Shown: piece after piece, positions 1 to 11,399 of the stretch
Layout: each line of letters opens with the position of its first letter
How positions within the stretch are numbered: position 1 is the stretch's first letter
Assembly (NCBI GenBank): GCA_963971425.1
Contig: OZ020523.1
Location: forward strand, 22,053,105 to 22,117,104
Reading direction: 5' to 3'
Length of the DNA stretch: 64,000 nt
From: Bryoerythrophyllum caledonicum
Lineage: Eukaryota > Streptophyta > Bryopsida > Pottiales > Pottiaceae
Translations under genes and position numbers: made by a program
Notes under the pieces: model-generated
Told to the model about the DNA's origin: nothing
The model's input: only the letters and a program-made list of their open reading frames with translations
Database searches by the model: none

Positions 1-1845
1 GATGGAGGGAGTTGGGAGCAAGCCTGGAAAATGAGAGAATATGGCGGGGGACTGAAAATTTCACCGGGGCTAGGCCACCAATTTGGTTCTAGCACGTGGT
101 GGAGCAACAATGGCTGTGGGAGTGGCTACCACTGACAGTCCATTCACTGACGCGTTTTTGCATGGACCCACAACAGGGCTTTTATTATGAGAGCCAGGTT
201 TCCAGGCCGGATAACCTTGTTCCCGGCTAGCGCTGCGCTAGGCGCCCTGCAGCCCAACCACGGGGCAGGGTTCAGGGCCAAAACCCAGGGCAGTCTCCAC
301 CGGGCTGGCGCGTCCCTGGTGGAGGTGCTCTAAGGGAAGCTCTCCAGACCTAAGTATGATCCTCCAAACCTACATCCACTAAATATCAAAATTTTGTAGG
401 GCCACATCACATCCTACATGACAAACCTTGTGATTTCAAATAGTAACCAAATAAGGGATCCCCAACCTTTTGCATTACAAATACCTCTCTGTGCATCCAA
501 TTTAATTGTACCGTAGAAGTTTTAACCTCTAAATGATTATTATTCCTCTATGTGGACGTTTTCCATTTTAGACAAGTGTCTGCATAATCAATTTTGATCA
601 TGAATGTTTGAAATCTTTTATGAAGATGCGGCATAGTACTAGCTTCATGGGGATAAAATAATACTTCACATCAAGATTTTTGTTAAAAAAAAAGCTATGC
701 TATTCTAAATGCAAAAGTGGGAATTGCAGGGAGCTCCAATTTTTATGCTACAAGTCCCTATTGATGTTTAAATTTTTTCATACAGATGATATTATTATTT
801 TCTTTGATATCATCAAAAATTATTCTAGTCTTCAGTGTAAAAAAGACATTTTAATCCAAGTGGAATTTTTACACATCATTGGGCAAGGTACCAAATTTTT
901 AAAAAAAATCCACATTAAAAATAGATATTTCAATTCTAATGACTTTCTATTTTTTCTACACAAGATTTGGTGTAAACCTTCTCATTAATTGTTTGAATTA
1001 CAATTCTAAAACAATTTTTGTTCATAAAAAATAATAAGTGTAATGGCAATTTTTGAATCTCCACTCCTTGCACAATTTTTATCAATATGCAAGACCTACC
1101 TCTTAAAATTGGTGTTTCAAGGCACTAATATTATGTTAAACATGATCAAATATATAGGATTTAGACCTTGTGTAGTGCAAAATCTGACACCAAGTGAAGT
1201 CAAAGTCTATAGATCCTCTTAATGAAGGGGGAAAAATGAACCTTTCACTCTACTCTAAACACTATAATCTTCGAAACTCTGCAATCAAAGTTTACAATAT
1301 TTTGTGAACATGTTATTTGAGAAGTCTTTATTAAAATCCTACGGTTCAAATTCAGTATAAGTTTTTTCATTTCCCACTCCACTTTTTTACACTACAATTA
1401 GCAATTTTGTAGTGTTTTTGGTGTAAAATTGTCAAGAACTTTAGGAGTTAATTGTACCGTACACCAAATTTAATTGTGCCGAAAATTTGTGTGCACAGTG
1501 AGGGGCAAGTAAATACTATAAATAAGGCTCTGGAATCTGCAATGGCAGGTCACATATTAATAGTGCCAAATTGTTGAATATGCCACCAATGAAGACAATT
1601 AGTGAAAGTCTCCTTGCAAATGGGCGGCGACTCCTTCATGCACCATGTTTCATATGTAGCTTCATGGGCGTGCTGACGTGGCGTTGGACAATTGGTTTCT
1701 CTTGATGGGTAAGGGGGTCCCACATGACTTTTTCTTCACCTGTTTAAACAAATAGCTTTTAACCCGTAAATTTCTTACAATTTCACACCTAGAAAAGATT
1801 TTACTTTTAGGAAAAGATTGGAAAACTTTATGGATAATTGAGGAA
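1..1845. other. gene-free flank
   Basis: I see no supported gene here. The first 350 bases are GC-rich and the rest is AT-rich with short poly-A/T runs. The 102-codon open frame at 680-988 is low-complexity (Lys, Phe and Ile rich), lacks similarity I recognise and lies in AT-rich sequence, so I treat it as chance. Confidence 0.6.
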
Positions 1846-2224
1846 TTAACCCTTACAGGTCAGTGAGGGATCACATATACAGTCACATATTTTACTCTTA
1901 ACATACAAAAAATGTATTTCAATTTAGCAAGATATACATCTTCGGATTGGAGATTCTTCAACTAACATCTTTCATTTGGAAGTCATTTCAATATCTCAAC
2001 CATATCATGCTCAAACACAACACCATATATGTAGTATACAGGTCCATTTTGCAACTTCTCAAGCATGTAGTATTTGCAATAATGATCTAAATAAGAATTG
2101 TCATGTGTCATTGGATCCGGCTGAACACAAACACAAACTCTTGTAACTATTGTGTACATCAATTCTTACACAAAAAACATCATGCTGCAACGCAAATGTG
2201 GCTTCTCAAGTCTTTAAGGGTTAA
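1846..2224. mobile_element. TTAA-bounded MITE, copy 1
   Basis: A 379-bp non-coding element begins TTAACCCTTACAG and ends CTTTAAGGGTTAA, giving inverted ends of about 13 bp that include TTAA. Its interior is clearly related to 54985-55346 and, with a deletion, to 48547-48782; all three share a subterminal stretch around CACATATTTTAC followed by a segment with AGCAAGA. TTAA followed by CCC is the end structure known for piggyBac-type transposons. The family assignment is inference, because no transposase is present in the window. Confidence 0.7.
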
Positions 2225-2282
2225 ATGCTCTAATTGAAGCATTGTCATGGCCTTTCAAATGTGCATCTATTACATATAATTG

Positions 2283-2495
2283 ATGAGTATATAATAGATG
2301 CATATATATAAGTAATGAGTATATAATAGATGCATATATATAATTAATGAGTATATAATAGATGCATATATATAAGTAATGAGTATATAATAGATGCATA
2401 TATATAATTAATGAGTATATAATAGACGCATATATATAATTAATGAGTATATAATAGATGCATATATAATTAATGAGTATATAATAGATACATAA
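2283..2495. repeat. 32-bp AT-rich minisatellite
   Basis: About seven tandem copies of a 32-bp unit containing GAGTATATAATAG and GCATATATATAA. Copies end in either AGTA or ATTA, alternating in the first four, which suggests that a 64-bp dimer was duplicated. The last unit is shortened by about two bases. The minus-strand frame through it (2214-2399) is a repeat artefact. Confidence 0.9.
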
Positions 2496-2540
2496 TCAAA
2501 GGATCTGATTATATTACATCTGTTATATTTGATTGTCTTT

Positions 2541-2673
2541 CGGTCTACCCCCGAAAGGGGGAAGTAGTTCCAACTCACTAATTCCCTGTCTGGCGGACTT
2601 GGTCTCAGTAGTGGAACGAACGGACACTTTATTCACGTCGGCCTCCTTCGGAGACCGGCGTTCTTCTTCTTCT
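2541..2673 (+). repeat. dispersed LINE 3'-tail module
   Basis: This segment carries blocks CACTTTATTCAC, CGGCCTCCTTCGGAGACCGG and a TTCTTCTTCTTCT tail. Related modules occur at the 3' end of the LINE at 18487-18621 (minus), at 21024-21105 (plus) and in part at 63361-63412 (minus). I interpret it as the 3' untranslated tail of a LINE, or a SINE sharing that tail. The open frames on both strands here are not genes. Confidence 0.65.
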
Positions 2674-2719
2674 GATTGTCTTTCAAATCCTTTGACTATT
2701 TTTACCAAATTGCTCAAAT

Positions 2720-4100
2720 AGATAATAAAGAACAAAGGAATTTTTTGTCATTAATACCATAGATGCATAATTGAAGCACATTGTAATATACCATTGTTTG
2801 AAGTCTCTATTATTTATATTAATTTAGTGGAGGTCATAAAGAAGGCAATTACAAAGAAATATTGTCATGAATCTCATGTTGTACGTTAGCTTTGGTCTTC
2901 AAAGCCTTCTTTCCACCCACATCCATTCTCCAACAATTTTTTGACCACTTGGAATATTTCTTTTATAATCTCATGCTTTTTGCCAATTAAACCGCAATGC
3001 TATCAATCTGTCCAAACATTGTTGATTTGGATGTTGTAGTCCTTGTTCCCAACATTTTTCAACATTTGTAGCCTATTGCTAATTTTGGGAAAAATGAATG
3101 GATTTGGAGCCTAAAATTCTTATATAAATCTTTTGTGCATCAAGCACCATTAGAACGTCTATCATGCTCAACATATTATCTCTGTACACCTGTGTTTGCT
3201 CAATGATCTCATATACCACATTTGCGGCTTGTGTTGCTTCCACCATAACAATATATTCTTCTACTACCTCATCACCACTAGCAACTTGCACTATGTCTTC
3301 CATTTGAGAACCCAAATTCAAATACATAAAAAATATAAGTGGATGAAGTAGGAACCTCAAAACTTGCAAGGCTATGCCACTATCCTTAGTTAAATAAAGT
3401 CATGATGATAGAATTCTCCATCATACTTTCAACAAGCTTCAATGAGTTTTGATGAACCAAATAGACTTTCAAATAACCAAGAATGATTGGAAGAATTTTG
3501 TAAGTTGATATAGCCAATAAAATTTCCACAAACTAATAGTATCCGAACAAATGAAACAATGTGAGGAAGTATCTCAATACTTCCATATGGTATGGAATAG
3601 ATGTATATTTTACCTCACAAGTGTCCAAAAAAGCTCCAAAATATCTAATAAATGTGCTCCAAATAAAATGATTGGACTCCAAAATAAATGTTAAGCACAA
3701 GTCCAAAATTTCAATAGAACTTTGATGTACTCCTAAAGTCTAAAGGTCCAAATAAACCTTCAAAGAGCAATAAAACAAAGCTTCTAAAAATCCAAATATA
3801 AGACTGTTAAATCACATGTGTTTTCAACTGTTTGGATTTTTATTGGATCCTCAATCTCAAATTGAGATCTCAAAAACCTAGGTTTAAAACAAACAAACCT
3901 TCAAAGTATCCTTACCTTCATAAATCTCTCAAACAACCTCCAAATTGTTCAAGTTTTCAAAGACATTGTTGTGAGACCAATTGGCTACAAAGAAGCAATG
4001 CAATGTAAAAGAAACAAAAGGTAAAGAAAAAGAAAGAAAAATGAGTTCTGTAAGGTTTATTCCAATAAGACCATGCATAATAGTGAAGCTTAATTCATCT
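2720..4100. other. gene-free AT-rich stretch
   Basis: No supported gene. The minus-strand frame at 3079-3369 (96 codons) is not recognisable and has no convincing splice context. No repeat structure stood out by eye. Confidence 0.5.
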
Positions 4101-5037
4101 TTAACCCCTAAAGATCCTTGAAAGCCGAAATGGCTTTTTGCTATTTCGGGCAGCCTAGTTCAAGGGGTTAAATTTAATATTTTTGCAAAAGATTTTTACG
4201 GGGTGTTCCCTATACTACAAGGTGTATGTGCAACAATTTGCAAAGTCGAATTCCAATTTTTGAGCTTATTTACTCAAATTTTAGTTTTCAACCTCTGGGC
4301 GGGCAGAAAAAAACTTTTTATTTTCAACATTTTTTTGAAATGTTTTTTTGCTAATATGTTCATAACTAAGTTTCTATTCAAATTTCCAAGTGACCCATGT
4401 TGAACCTCTTACCAATTCTGCAAGGGCAGCCTTTAAAAATTACAACAACAAGTTTCACAATATTACATTTTTTTCTTTCAAAATTCGTCAAAATTTGAGA
4501 TTTAATAATTTTTCAAAAATAATTTTTCCCAAAATTCACAAACTTAAAGAGGTACCTACTCACCGTTCATTTTTTCCCTAAATTAAATACAATAAACGTG
4601 ATGCATGTTTTTCCAAATCACCGTTCTTATACCTTCTGTTGGAAAATAATTTGCATGAAGGTCCAAAAAGCCAAATGAGTCTCTAAAATTTTGCATAGGC
4701 ATTCAGAACATGATTCCCCACATGGAAAAAAATATGAGCAAAATGATTGGTGTAGCAATCATCAAGTTTTCCTTTGCACAAAGTAGACTATGTCTTTTAA
4801 ACAATGCCCAAAAAAAGTTTTGCATCAACTTTGAACATTATAATCTCACAAATGGTGCACATCCAACGGCTCAAATTTGACACAGTGTATTCCATAGTAG
4901 CTAGGTTAAAGATCCTACGGTTGAAAGTACTAAAAAACAGTAAATACATTGACCATACCTCAATTCCAACAAGGTGGTAGAAATTCGCAATTTTTGGTTT
5001 TCGAGCTCCCAAGAACACAAGGATTTTTAGGGGTTAA
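4101..5037. mobile_element. possible TTAA-bounded element
   Basis: The left end reads TTAACCCCTAAAGATCCTTG and the right end, on the opposite strand, reads TTAACCCCTAAAAATCCTTG, so the outer 20 bp match at 19 positions. A second inverted copy of the TTAACCCC word ends at 4172, making 4101-4172 a 72-bp hairpin of its own. The interior is non-coding and unrelated to the copies at 1846 and 54985. It may be one 937-bp element or two nested ones. Confidence 0.55.
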
Positions 5038-8020
5038 AGTAAGTACAAATTTTGACACACTTGACAATATGTAAATGAAGGAATGAAGAGAGACTTGGCA
5101 AGCAATATTAAGTGCATTTCATCCCCACATGACAGATTTTTGTTTTTTTGAAATATCCATCATAATGATGTAAGGCTTTTTTTGATTTTCTACATGGAAG
5201 TAGCTGTCTTTCAAGAAGTGAAGTGAAGTCGCAATGAAATGCGGCCTCCCTGTAAATGATGTTCTACATGATTTATTACACTCGTAAATTCTTCCCATGC
5301 CTCTTGAGCTTGTAAGCTTTAAGGATTAAAATACAAAACACGAAGGAAGCCAAAAAGGCGGGGTGAGATATAAATATGGAAAGAAAGTGAGCATGAGGAG
5401 TTTCATGCTCCCTTTTTCTACACCAATGCAGTGCATGTATAGTAGTGGTAATCAATGCTTTTGGATCCAAACTAATGCAAGCTAAAGCTTACCTGAGTAC
5501 CTCAAAATTGTAAAGAACTCCATGTAGTTCGCCAACACCTTGACCAAGCAGATTCACCCTCTCCATAAAGGTCTTATTTACTAAGAGCATGAAATGTTAT
5601 CTTGGACCACACTGTCACCCGAACTCGGGCTGGACAAACTGGGGCCACCTTTAGGCCGCCACTAGCATAACAAACACCGAGATTGTCAAATAAAGAAGAA
5701 TGCTCTAGAAAAATCATCTATATGCAAGGCCTTGGTTTAGGGTGTTTTGGCAAGTCCAACATCATCAGGCGCCGGTTAACATTTCATTGGCTTCCACGTG
5801 GAGCTACAAGCATTAACTTGAGTTGAATATGTTAAAGAAAGGGAGGCGGGGACCATGAGGAACGGGCCCGACGGGCCAAAAGGGCCACGACTAGGTGGAG
5901 TTGACCAACGTTCCCATGAAATGAACTTTTGTGTGCCTTTGTTGCCGCCTAAGAGTGCGAATGCTCTAATATAAGGCCATACAATAAGAAATAACATCTA
6001 AGGTCACTTTATTCACTTTCAAGAAAACTCTGACGTGGGCAAATGAGTAAATCTGTTATTGATGAGACTTATGACTGTGTGACCTTTATGTAAGTGAGTT
6101 AACTCTTGAACGACCACTTCTTACCTTGCTTGTCGTTCATCCTGGAACGCTTGAGAAGCCAAAAAGTGGCTTTTGGGATGACATTTGAGGATAATAATCA
6201 ATGTAAACTAACATTTTTCATCTATTTTTTGGTGTGGAGAGTTCATTGAATGTGTGATTTAGTAGATGATGATTGAAAGTTGCCTCATGAAGAGACTTCA
6301 AAGAAGAAACTGTAAGTGATCATGGATCTCAATGTAGTGAAATTTAGAAACTTCTAGCTCTAGCTCTAAATCTAAATTTGAGTCATTCAAGTGATATTTT
6401 TTGATTTTGAGTCCATCTAATGGAATGAATTCTATGTAGTCCCATTTCCATTCCCATTTGAAAATTTTGAAAATTGCATAAAATGCAATTTGAACTTTGG
6501 GCCTATAACCATGGTTGACTGATTTTCCGAATTCAGCTAAACATGGAAGTTCCATTTACACCACAACTTTTCACACTGTAATTTAGACCTTTGGGGAAAT
6601 GTTCAAAATATTTTAGCATATTTTGTATTTAATATGAATAACTCCACATTTTCACAAAGAAATCCGTGCTTTTTGTGACATAATCAAAACATGTGATGTC
6701 ATCTCTGAAAAACGAAATAAAAAGCATCAACTTAATAGAGTTATTTGTAAAGGGAACCGGTCTTTTGTCCTCCTTTTTTCATGGAAATGAAAATCTAACC
6801 TGTATTTGAGTGTAGCCGCAAAGTAATCCTGTGAAATAAATTCACGATTTGAGGGTTTTATGGAGGTGTCAGTTACCACAAATGGCACAAATCTCCCAAA
6901 AACAAACAAGAAAAGTGTTGAACAGTGTTGGCTGATTGGACCAGTGTGGTATGCATATTCAGCAAAGTCGCTGACATGGTTGATTGAACAAGTTTGGCGC
7001 ATACAAATGCAGAATGTGGCTGACATGGCTGACTTGAACACTGTGTAGCATGTCACAACACTCGGCGCTCAATAAAAGCCAAGTTCACACTGGACTTTGG
7101 AAATTCTGGGGCTCAAAAACTAATCTGTCCAGTGTTCTACTCAAGGTCTGTAGTAAAACCCTGCCAGTGGACTCGGCGACCCTAGCTTTTCCATTTTATA
7201 GGTCAGAAACTGAGGATTTCGGGTACAATGCGGATAACTCAAATATATTGAATATAAAAATTTGAGCACATAGCAGAGTGGAAATGGGGATGGATGCCGC
7301 GGTCATAGGCCCCATCGTTCTGGGGTTAAAGGATGTATAAAGAATGAAGAAAATGCGTGCAAAGTGTTGATGGCCAACGTCACGCCAACTGTACATGTCG
7401 CTGTACTGTACATGTCGGATCGCATTCCGAGGCTTGAAGATGATTTCGATTCGCGTCATTCACGGAAGGTGGAGCGGAAGCTGAAGGGCAAGGCCAGACG
7501 TCTATAGAGTTTTTCCTGAAAGTGCTTCCTGAAGGGGCAAGTCAGGAGGAATGTGGTGCCAGACAGTATGAGATGTATAAACCGAAAGAAAGAGAGTATG
7601 AGGAAATTTCATATCGCCCTTTCCTGCACCAATGAAATGCTTTGCAATCAATCCCCATAGTACCCTAAGTTCTCAAAGGGTTGACCAAATTTTCCCCCAA
7701 ACCTTTCCAAGCCAAGACACCATGTGCATGTGGTCCCGGTTACTAACATAAGACCCTAAGATTCAGTGTACCTATCCAGTGTATTTTGGTGACTTTCAGA
7801 AAAACTCCTACATGCGAAAGGTGAAAGGGCAGACGTCTGTAAGCAGACACACATGATGACCATATGGGGCTTCATCTCCCGGATATGGACCCTACAAGTC
7901 CGGATTGGGTTCCTCATGCCCACACCAGTTTCATGGTAAAATCTGATACTGTTCCTAACCAAACCATTTGATTACCCTCTTCTCATTTACCTTTTTAACC
8001 ATATTATTATCACAACATTC
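5038..8020. other. gene-free stretch
   Basis: I see no gene. Open frames of 60-110 codons overlap one another on both strands without recognisable motifs. Two GGGGTTAA-like words occur and there are imperfect direct repeats of CTGACATGG near 6970-7030. Confidence 0.5.
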
Positions 8021-8150
8021 CATTAGCGTTCCCAATGAGTTCCCGGGGTGTTCCCTAGAGTTTCCACCGTGTTCCCAAAATGTTCCCCAGCCTTCCCCGG
8101 TTCCCAACACATTCCATGTTCCCAAAGAGTTCCCAATGCATTTACAATGG
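8021..8150 (-). repeat. degenerate GGGAAC array
   Basis: Read on the minus strand this holds about eight GGGAAC or GGGGAAC words spaced roughly 10-16 bp apart with variable filler. The same type of array occurs in the opposite orientation at 45790-46050. The overlapping frames rich in Phe-Pro and Pro-Ser are a by-product of the repeat, not proteins. Confidence 0.7.
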
Positions 8151-9413
8151 GAACCAATTTATACTTTGAAAATTTTATCCAAATTTACCTTAAGTTTAGT
8201 GGGGCCCACCACCAATCGGGCCCCTCATTCGCACACATGTGCGTGACCTTTATGCAGGACAGACTTCAACAACGTCTACAGAAGCTGGAATCCGTCTTGG
8301 CAGCAGGGTTCGTTGCTCATCCATTTTGTCGCGTACGTCGTCAGTCGTGCGCGAGCATCTCTCCGGACAGCATCAACTAGTCCTAGTGCCTACCAACGTT
8401 TCGTCAACAAATCTTGTGATGCATTGTATCGAATGCATGTGGCCGGCAGACTGGAAGGGTCTCTCCGCCGATCACACAGAGACGTAGTTTGTGCTGGAAT
8501 CGTTTTAGAGGAAGAGTCGGAGATGATGAGAGCTAGCGCCACCACTCAGTTTCTGTTGCATTGATGCGCACGAGCAAGTATCACACCGTCGCACCACGCT
8601 CTAGTCAATTTCGACTTCACACTTCGCTACACATGAATACATGAGTGAACAATACACTTGTTTCCCTTCGTGGCGATTGACCGATCGAACTAGATCCATA
8701 CGTACAGTCATGTAAGTGTTGAGATATACTGGGAAGTGCTGCGCTTTGGATACATTCTGCACCTCACACTTTCATTTCTGCAAGGATCGCTCAATGCAGC
8801 AAACGCACGACCTCGAGAAGATGATAAAATTGGCTTTCGGTTGTTTGAAATCGATGCACACGTCCGTCGAATACGAAAGCTGGAGGCAAATTCTGGTGCA
8901 CTAAGAGATGCAAATAAGGAACAAGTTGCTTGTGCCGTTGATGGGCGGGGAGAATCACGCTTCTGTCACTAGTTCACTTCCACTAACCGTAGTAACCTCC
9001 TCCGCGCGGCGCTTGAGACCTGTAACCCTTGGCAACCGGCATTGCGCATTTCGTCATGGCCGGGAATTTTGAGAGCTGCGAGACTTCAGCCGTTGCCCCA
9101 AATCGGGGGAACGAGCCCGAGCTTAACATGGAAACTGTTCCTCGTCTCTTGAGATTGCCGCTGGTTCTATTGAAGTGCGACGAGTGATCCACTTTGCAAT
9201 CTTCCTGAAGCGGTTCACGCATCGCCAAGTTCTCGGAGCTCGGTGGGAGTCCTCACAGATTGCCGTTGGGGGCGGATGTCACTCTCGATTCTGTGCAGTC
9301 TCAGGAGGCCACTGAAGTTGCCTGAGCAAGCCGCGAAGAATGGCATGGTTTTGGTCCTTAGAGCACCAATTTGTGTTTACATGAGTTGCAGTTAGAAGTT
9401 GTTCTGCATCGAA
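8151..9413. other. upstream region of the aquaporin gene
   Basis: GC content rises from about 8240 towards the start codon at 9414. This stretch probably holds the promoter and 5' untranslated region, possibly with leader introns. I see no recognisable protein in the short overlapping frames and no confident TATA box. Confidence 0.45.
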
Positions 9414-11399
9414 ATGGATCCTCGAGCCGGCGGTCCGAGGCCGAGCCCCTTCAGCGTTCAAACACTCGACGCTTCTTCATCAAATCCAATTGTCCGTGCG
9501 CAGTCGCAGAGAGGGTCTCCGGAGCCTGCAGGCGGCGGTTATAGCCAGATAATCCAAGGTGGCGCGCAGAGATCGGCCGCGGCCAATGCGGGGACTGCGC
9601 AACAGACGAACTCGGGCTACGAATCACAGACGAAGAAGAAATCCTTGGATCCGTACGCTCCATACGACCTGAACAATATGTCACCGCCGCCGGCGTACAG
9701 CGACATCGAGAAGCATCCCCCTGAACCTACGCGACCGAGAGCCGATCACGAAGTGGTCGAGCTTCACGAAGGCGGAGCGATGGGAGATCAACCGCAAGCT
9801 ATCCAAACGATGGTGAAGATGGTCACGATGTTGAACTTCATGAAGGTAATCGATTATGTCACGAAGCATTCTGGTGGTGTAGAACAACAAGTGCGAGAGA
9901 GACTGAACGGCTACATACATTTGTTATATCGGCGGTTTGTAATGGCATCTGAAGTTTAATCCACGCTCGCAGGTTGAACTCGGAGACCATAAAACGTTAC
10001 GGTCGAAGGAACTATGGCGAGCTGCGGCGGCGGAGTTCATAGGCACGATGTTGTTTGTGTTTCTTGGATGCGGATCTGTGATAGCATCAGGCATGTTCAC
10101 ATTGTGAGACTACTGCACATGCCATAGTTTCTTTCTTGTGCATGTTTCTTATTTGCTGTTGTTGTGACCATAGGAATGATATCGCGGGAAATGACTTGTT
10201 CACGGCTGGTTGTCATAGCGGTAGCCCACGGGGTTTCGATCTGCTGCTTGGCGGGCGCGACTGGAGCCATTTCAGGAGGTCATCTCAATCCTGCCGTCAC
10301 GCTTGCTTTTGTTGTGGCTGGCAAAGAAACCCTAATCCGTGCTGGTTTGTATGTCGTTGCTCAGGTGCGAAATGTAACCTCTCTTCTCGTAGATCTTTTC
10401 TCTAATCCCTCCTCTCTGACAGAGTGTATCCTAGACTTCCTGTTATCCTTTCGTCAGGATATCATAAAATGCAATCTGAGGAGAACCTATCACGTTGTCA
10501 TGACGGAAGCAGCCTCTTATGAAATGCTATAAGCTGAAATAGCATTTCTTGGCCTGGGATTGGGAGAAATGTTTTCGAAATACGAACACACGATGATTTA
10601 TTTTTGTTTTTGTGCAGACGCAGTTCTTTCATAGGAGACCCGATTACGTTACTAATGCTGCTACCAGTGAGAATACGTGTGCAGCTTTTGGGGGCAGTGA
10701 TAGGAGCGTGGCTGATTCAAGCTTGTACTCCACAGTACTTGCAGAGGGGTTTGGGGTCACATGACCTTGGGAGAACCATATTCGACAGCCAAGGTTGCTT
10801 GATGGAGATTATGCTCTCGTTCATGCTCATCTTTGTCATATTCGGTGTGGCTGTCGACCGTCGAGGACCTGGTTAGTTCCAAACATCCTTTTCAAGTTAC
10901 GTTGCAGTCTTTACCTAATTCGTTTGACTTTGCTGCTGTTTGAAGTGAAATTCACTCGAGCAATCTGTGGATTAGTGCGGTTCAAATATTGCTTATCGAT
11001 TATTAGTCAAAGAATCTTGTAAAAGGCCCATCGGGAAGATCAACGAAGCTTTGAACAGACTTGTGTGCTTCTTGGTTGTAGCTCTGTTGAAATGTTGTTG
11101 TTCTCATCCTAAACTTTCCATGTATGATTGCAGGTGTGATTGCACCGATACCCATTGGGTTTGCTGTGTTGGTGGATCACTTGGTAGGCGTACCCTACAC
11201 AGGAGCATCCATGAATCCTGCAAGAAGCTTTGGCCCGGCGTTAGTGAGTGGTCATTGGGGCCGAGCTCACATCATCTACTGGTTCGGCCCTTGCTTTGGA
11301 GCGTCAGTGGCCTCCGCAGTCTACAGGTATGTTGGTCATCCCACCGATTTTTCAATTAGGCTCCTCTCAATGACTCTTGTTGATTCGAGAGATTTGTAG
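9414..11399 (+). CDS. HIP-like aquaporin (major intrinsic protein)
   Basis: Membrane channel for water and possibly small solutes, about 397 residues. Exons: 9414-9845, 9973-10090, 10174-10364, 10685-10871, 11134-11399; all phases agree. Six membrane helices and both NPA boxes are visible: GGHLNPAVT (exon 3) and GASMNPARS (exon 5). Aligning selectivity-filter positions to AQP1 gives His in helix 2 (AVAHGVS), His in helix 5 (LVDHLVG), Ala, and Arg after the second NPA. A TIP-like His together with a PIP-like His defines the hybrid intrinsic proteins of non-seed plants. The first 144 residues are a disordered, Pro/Ser/Gln-rich cytoplasmic extension, much longer than usual, making the protein well above the 250-300 residues typical of the family. 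ATG 9414 is the first in frame. Intron 2 appears to use a GC donor. A strong donor-like CAG/GTATGT at 11328 leaves open a sixth exon and another C-terminus. Confidence 0.9.
10091..10173 (+). other. GC-AG intron in the aquaporin gene
   Basis: The 83-base intron starts CAG/GCATGT and ends CATAG. It is the only junction I found that keeps the frame from GSVIAS into the following helix: the nearby GT dinucleotides at 10095 and 10104 leave the wrong phase. GC-AG introns are a known minor class in plants. Confidence 0.65.

Noticed and set aside
2283..2495. CRISPR-like array
   Set aside because: Repeats are directly adjacent with no unique spacers and the genome is eukaryotic; it is a minisatellite.
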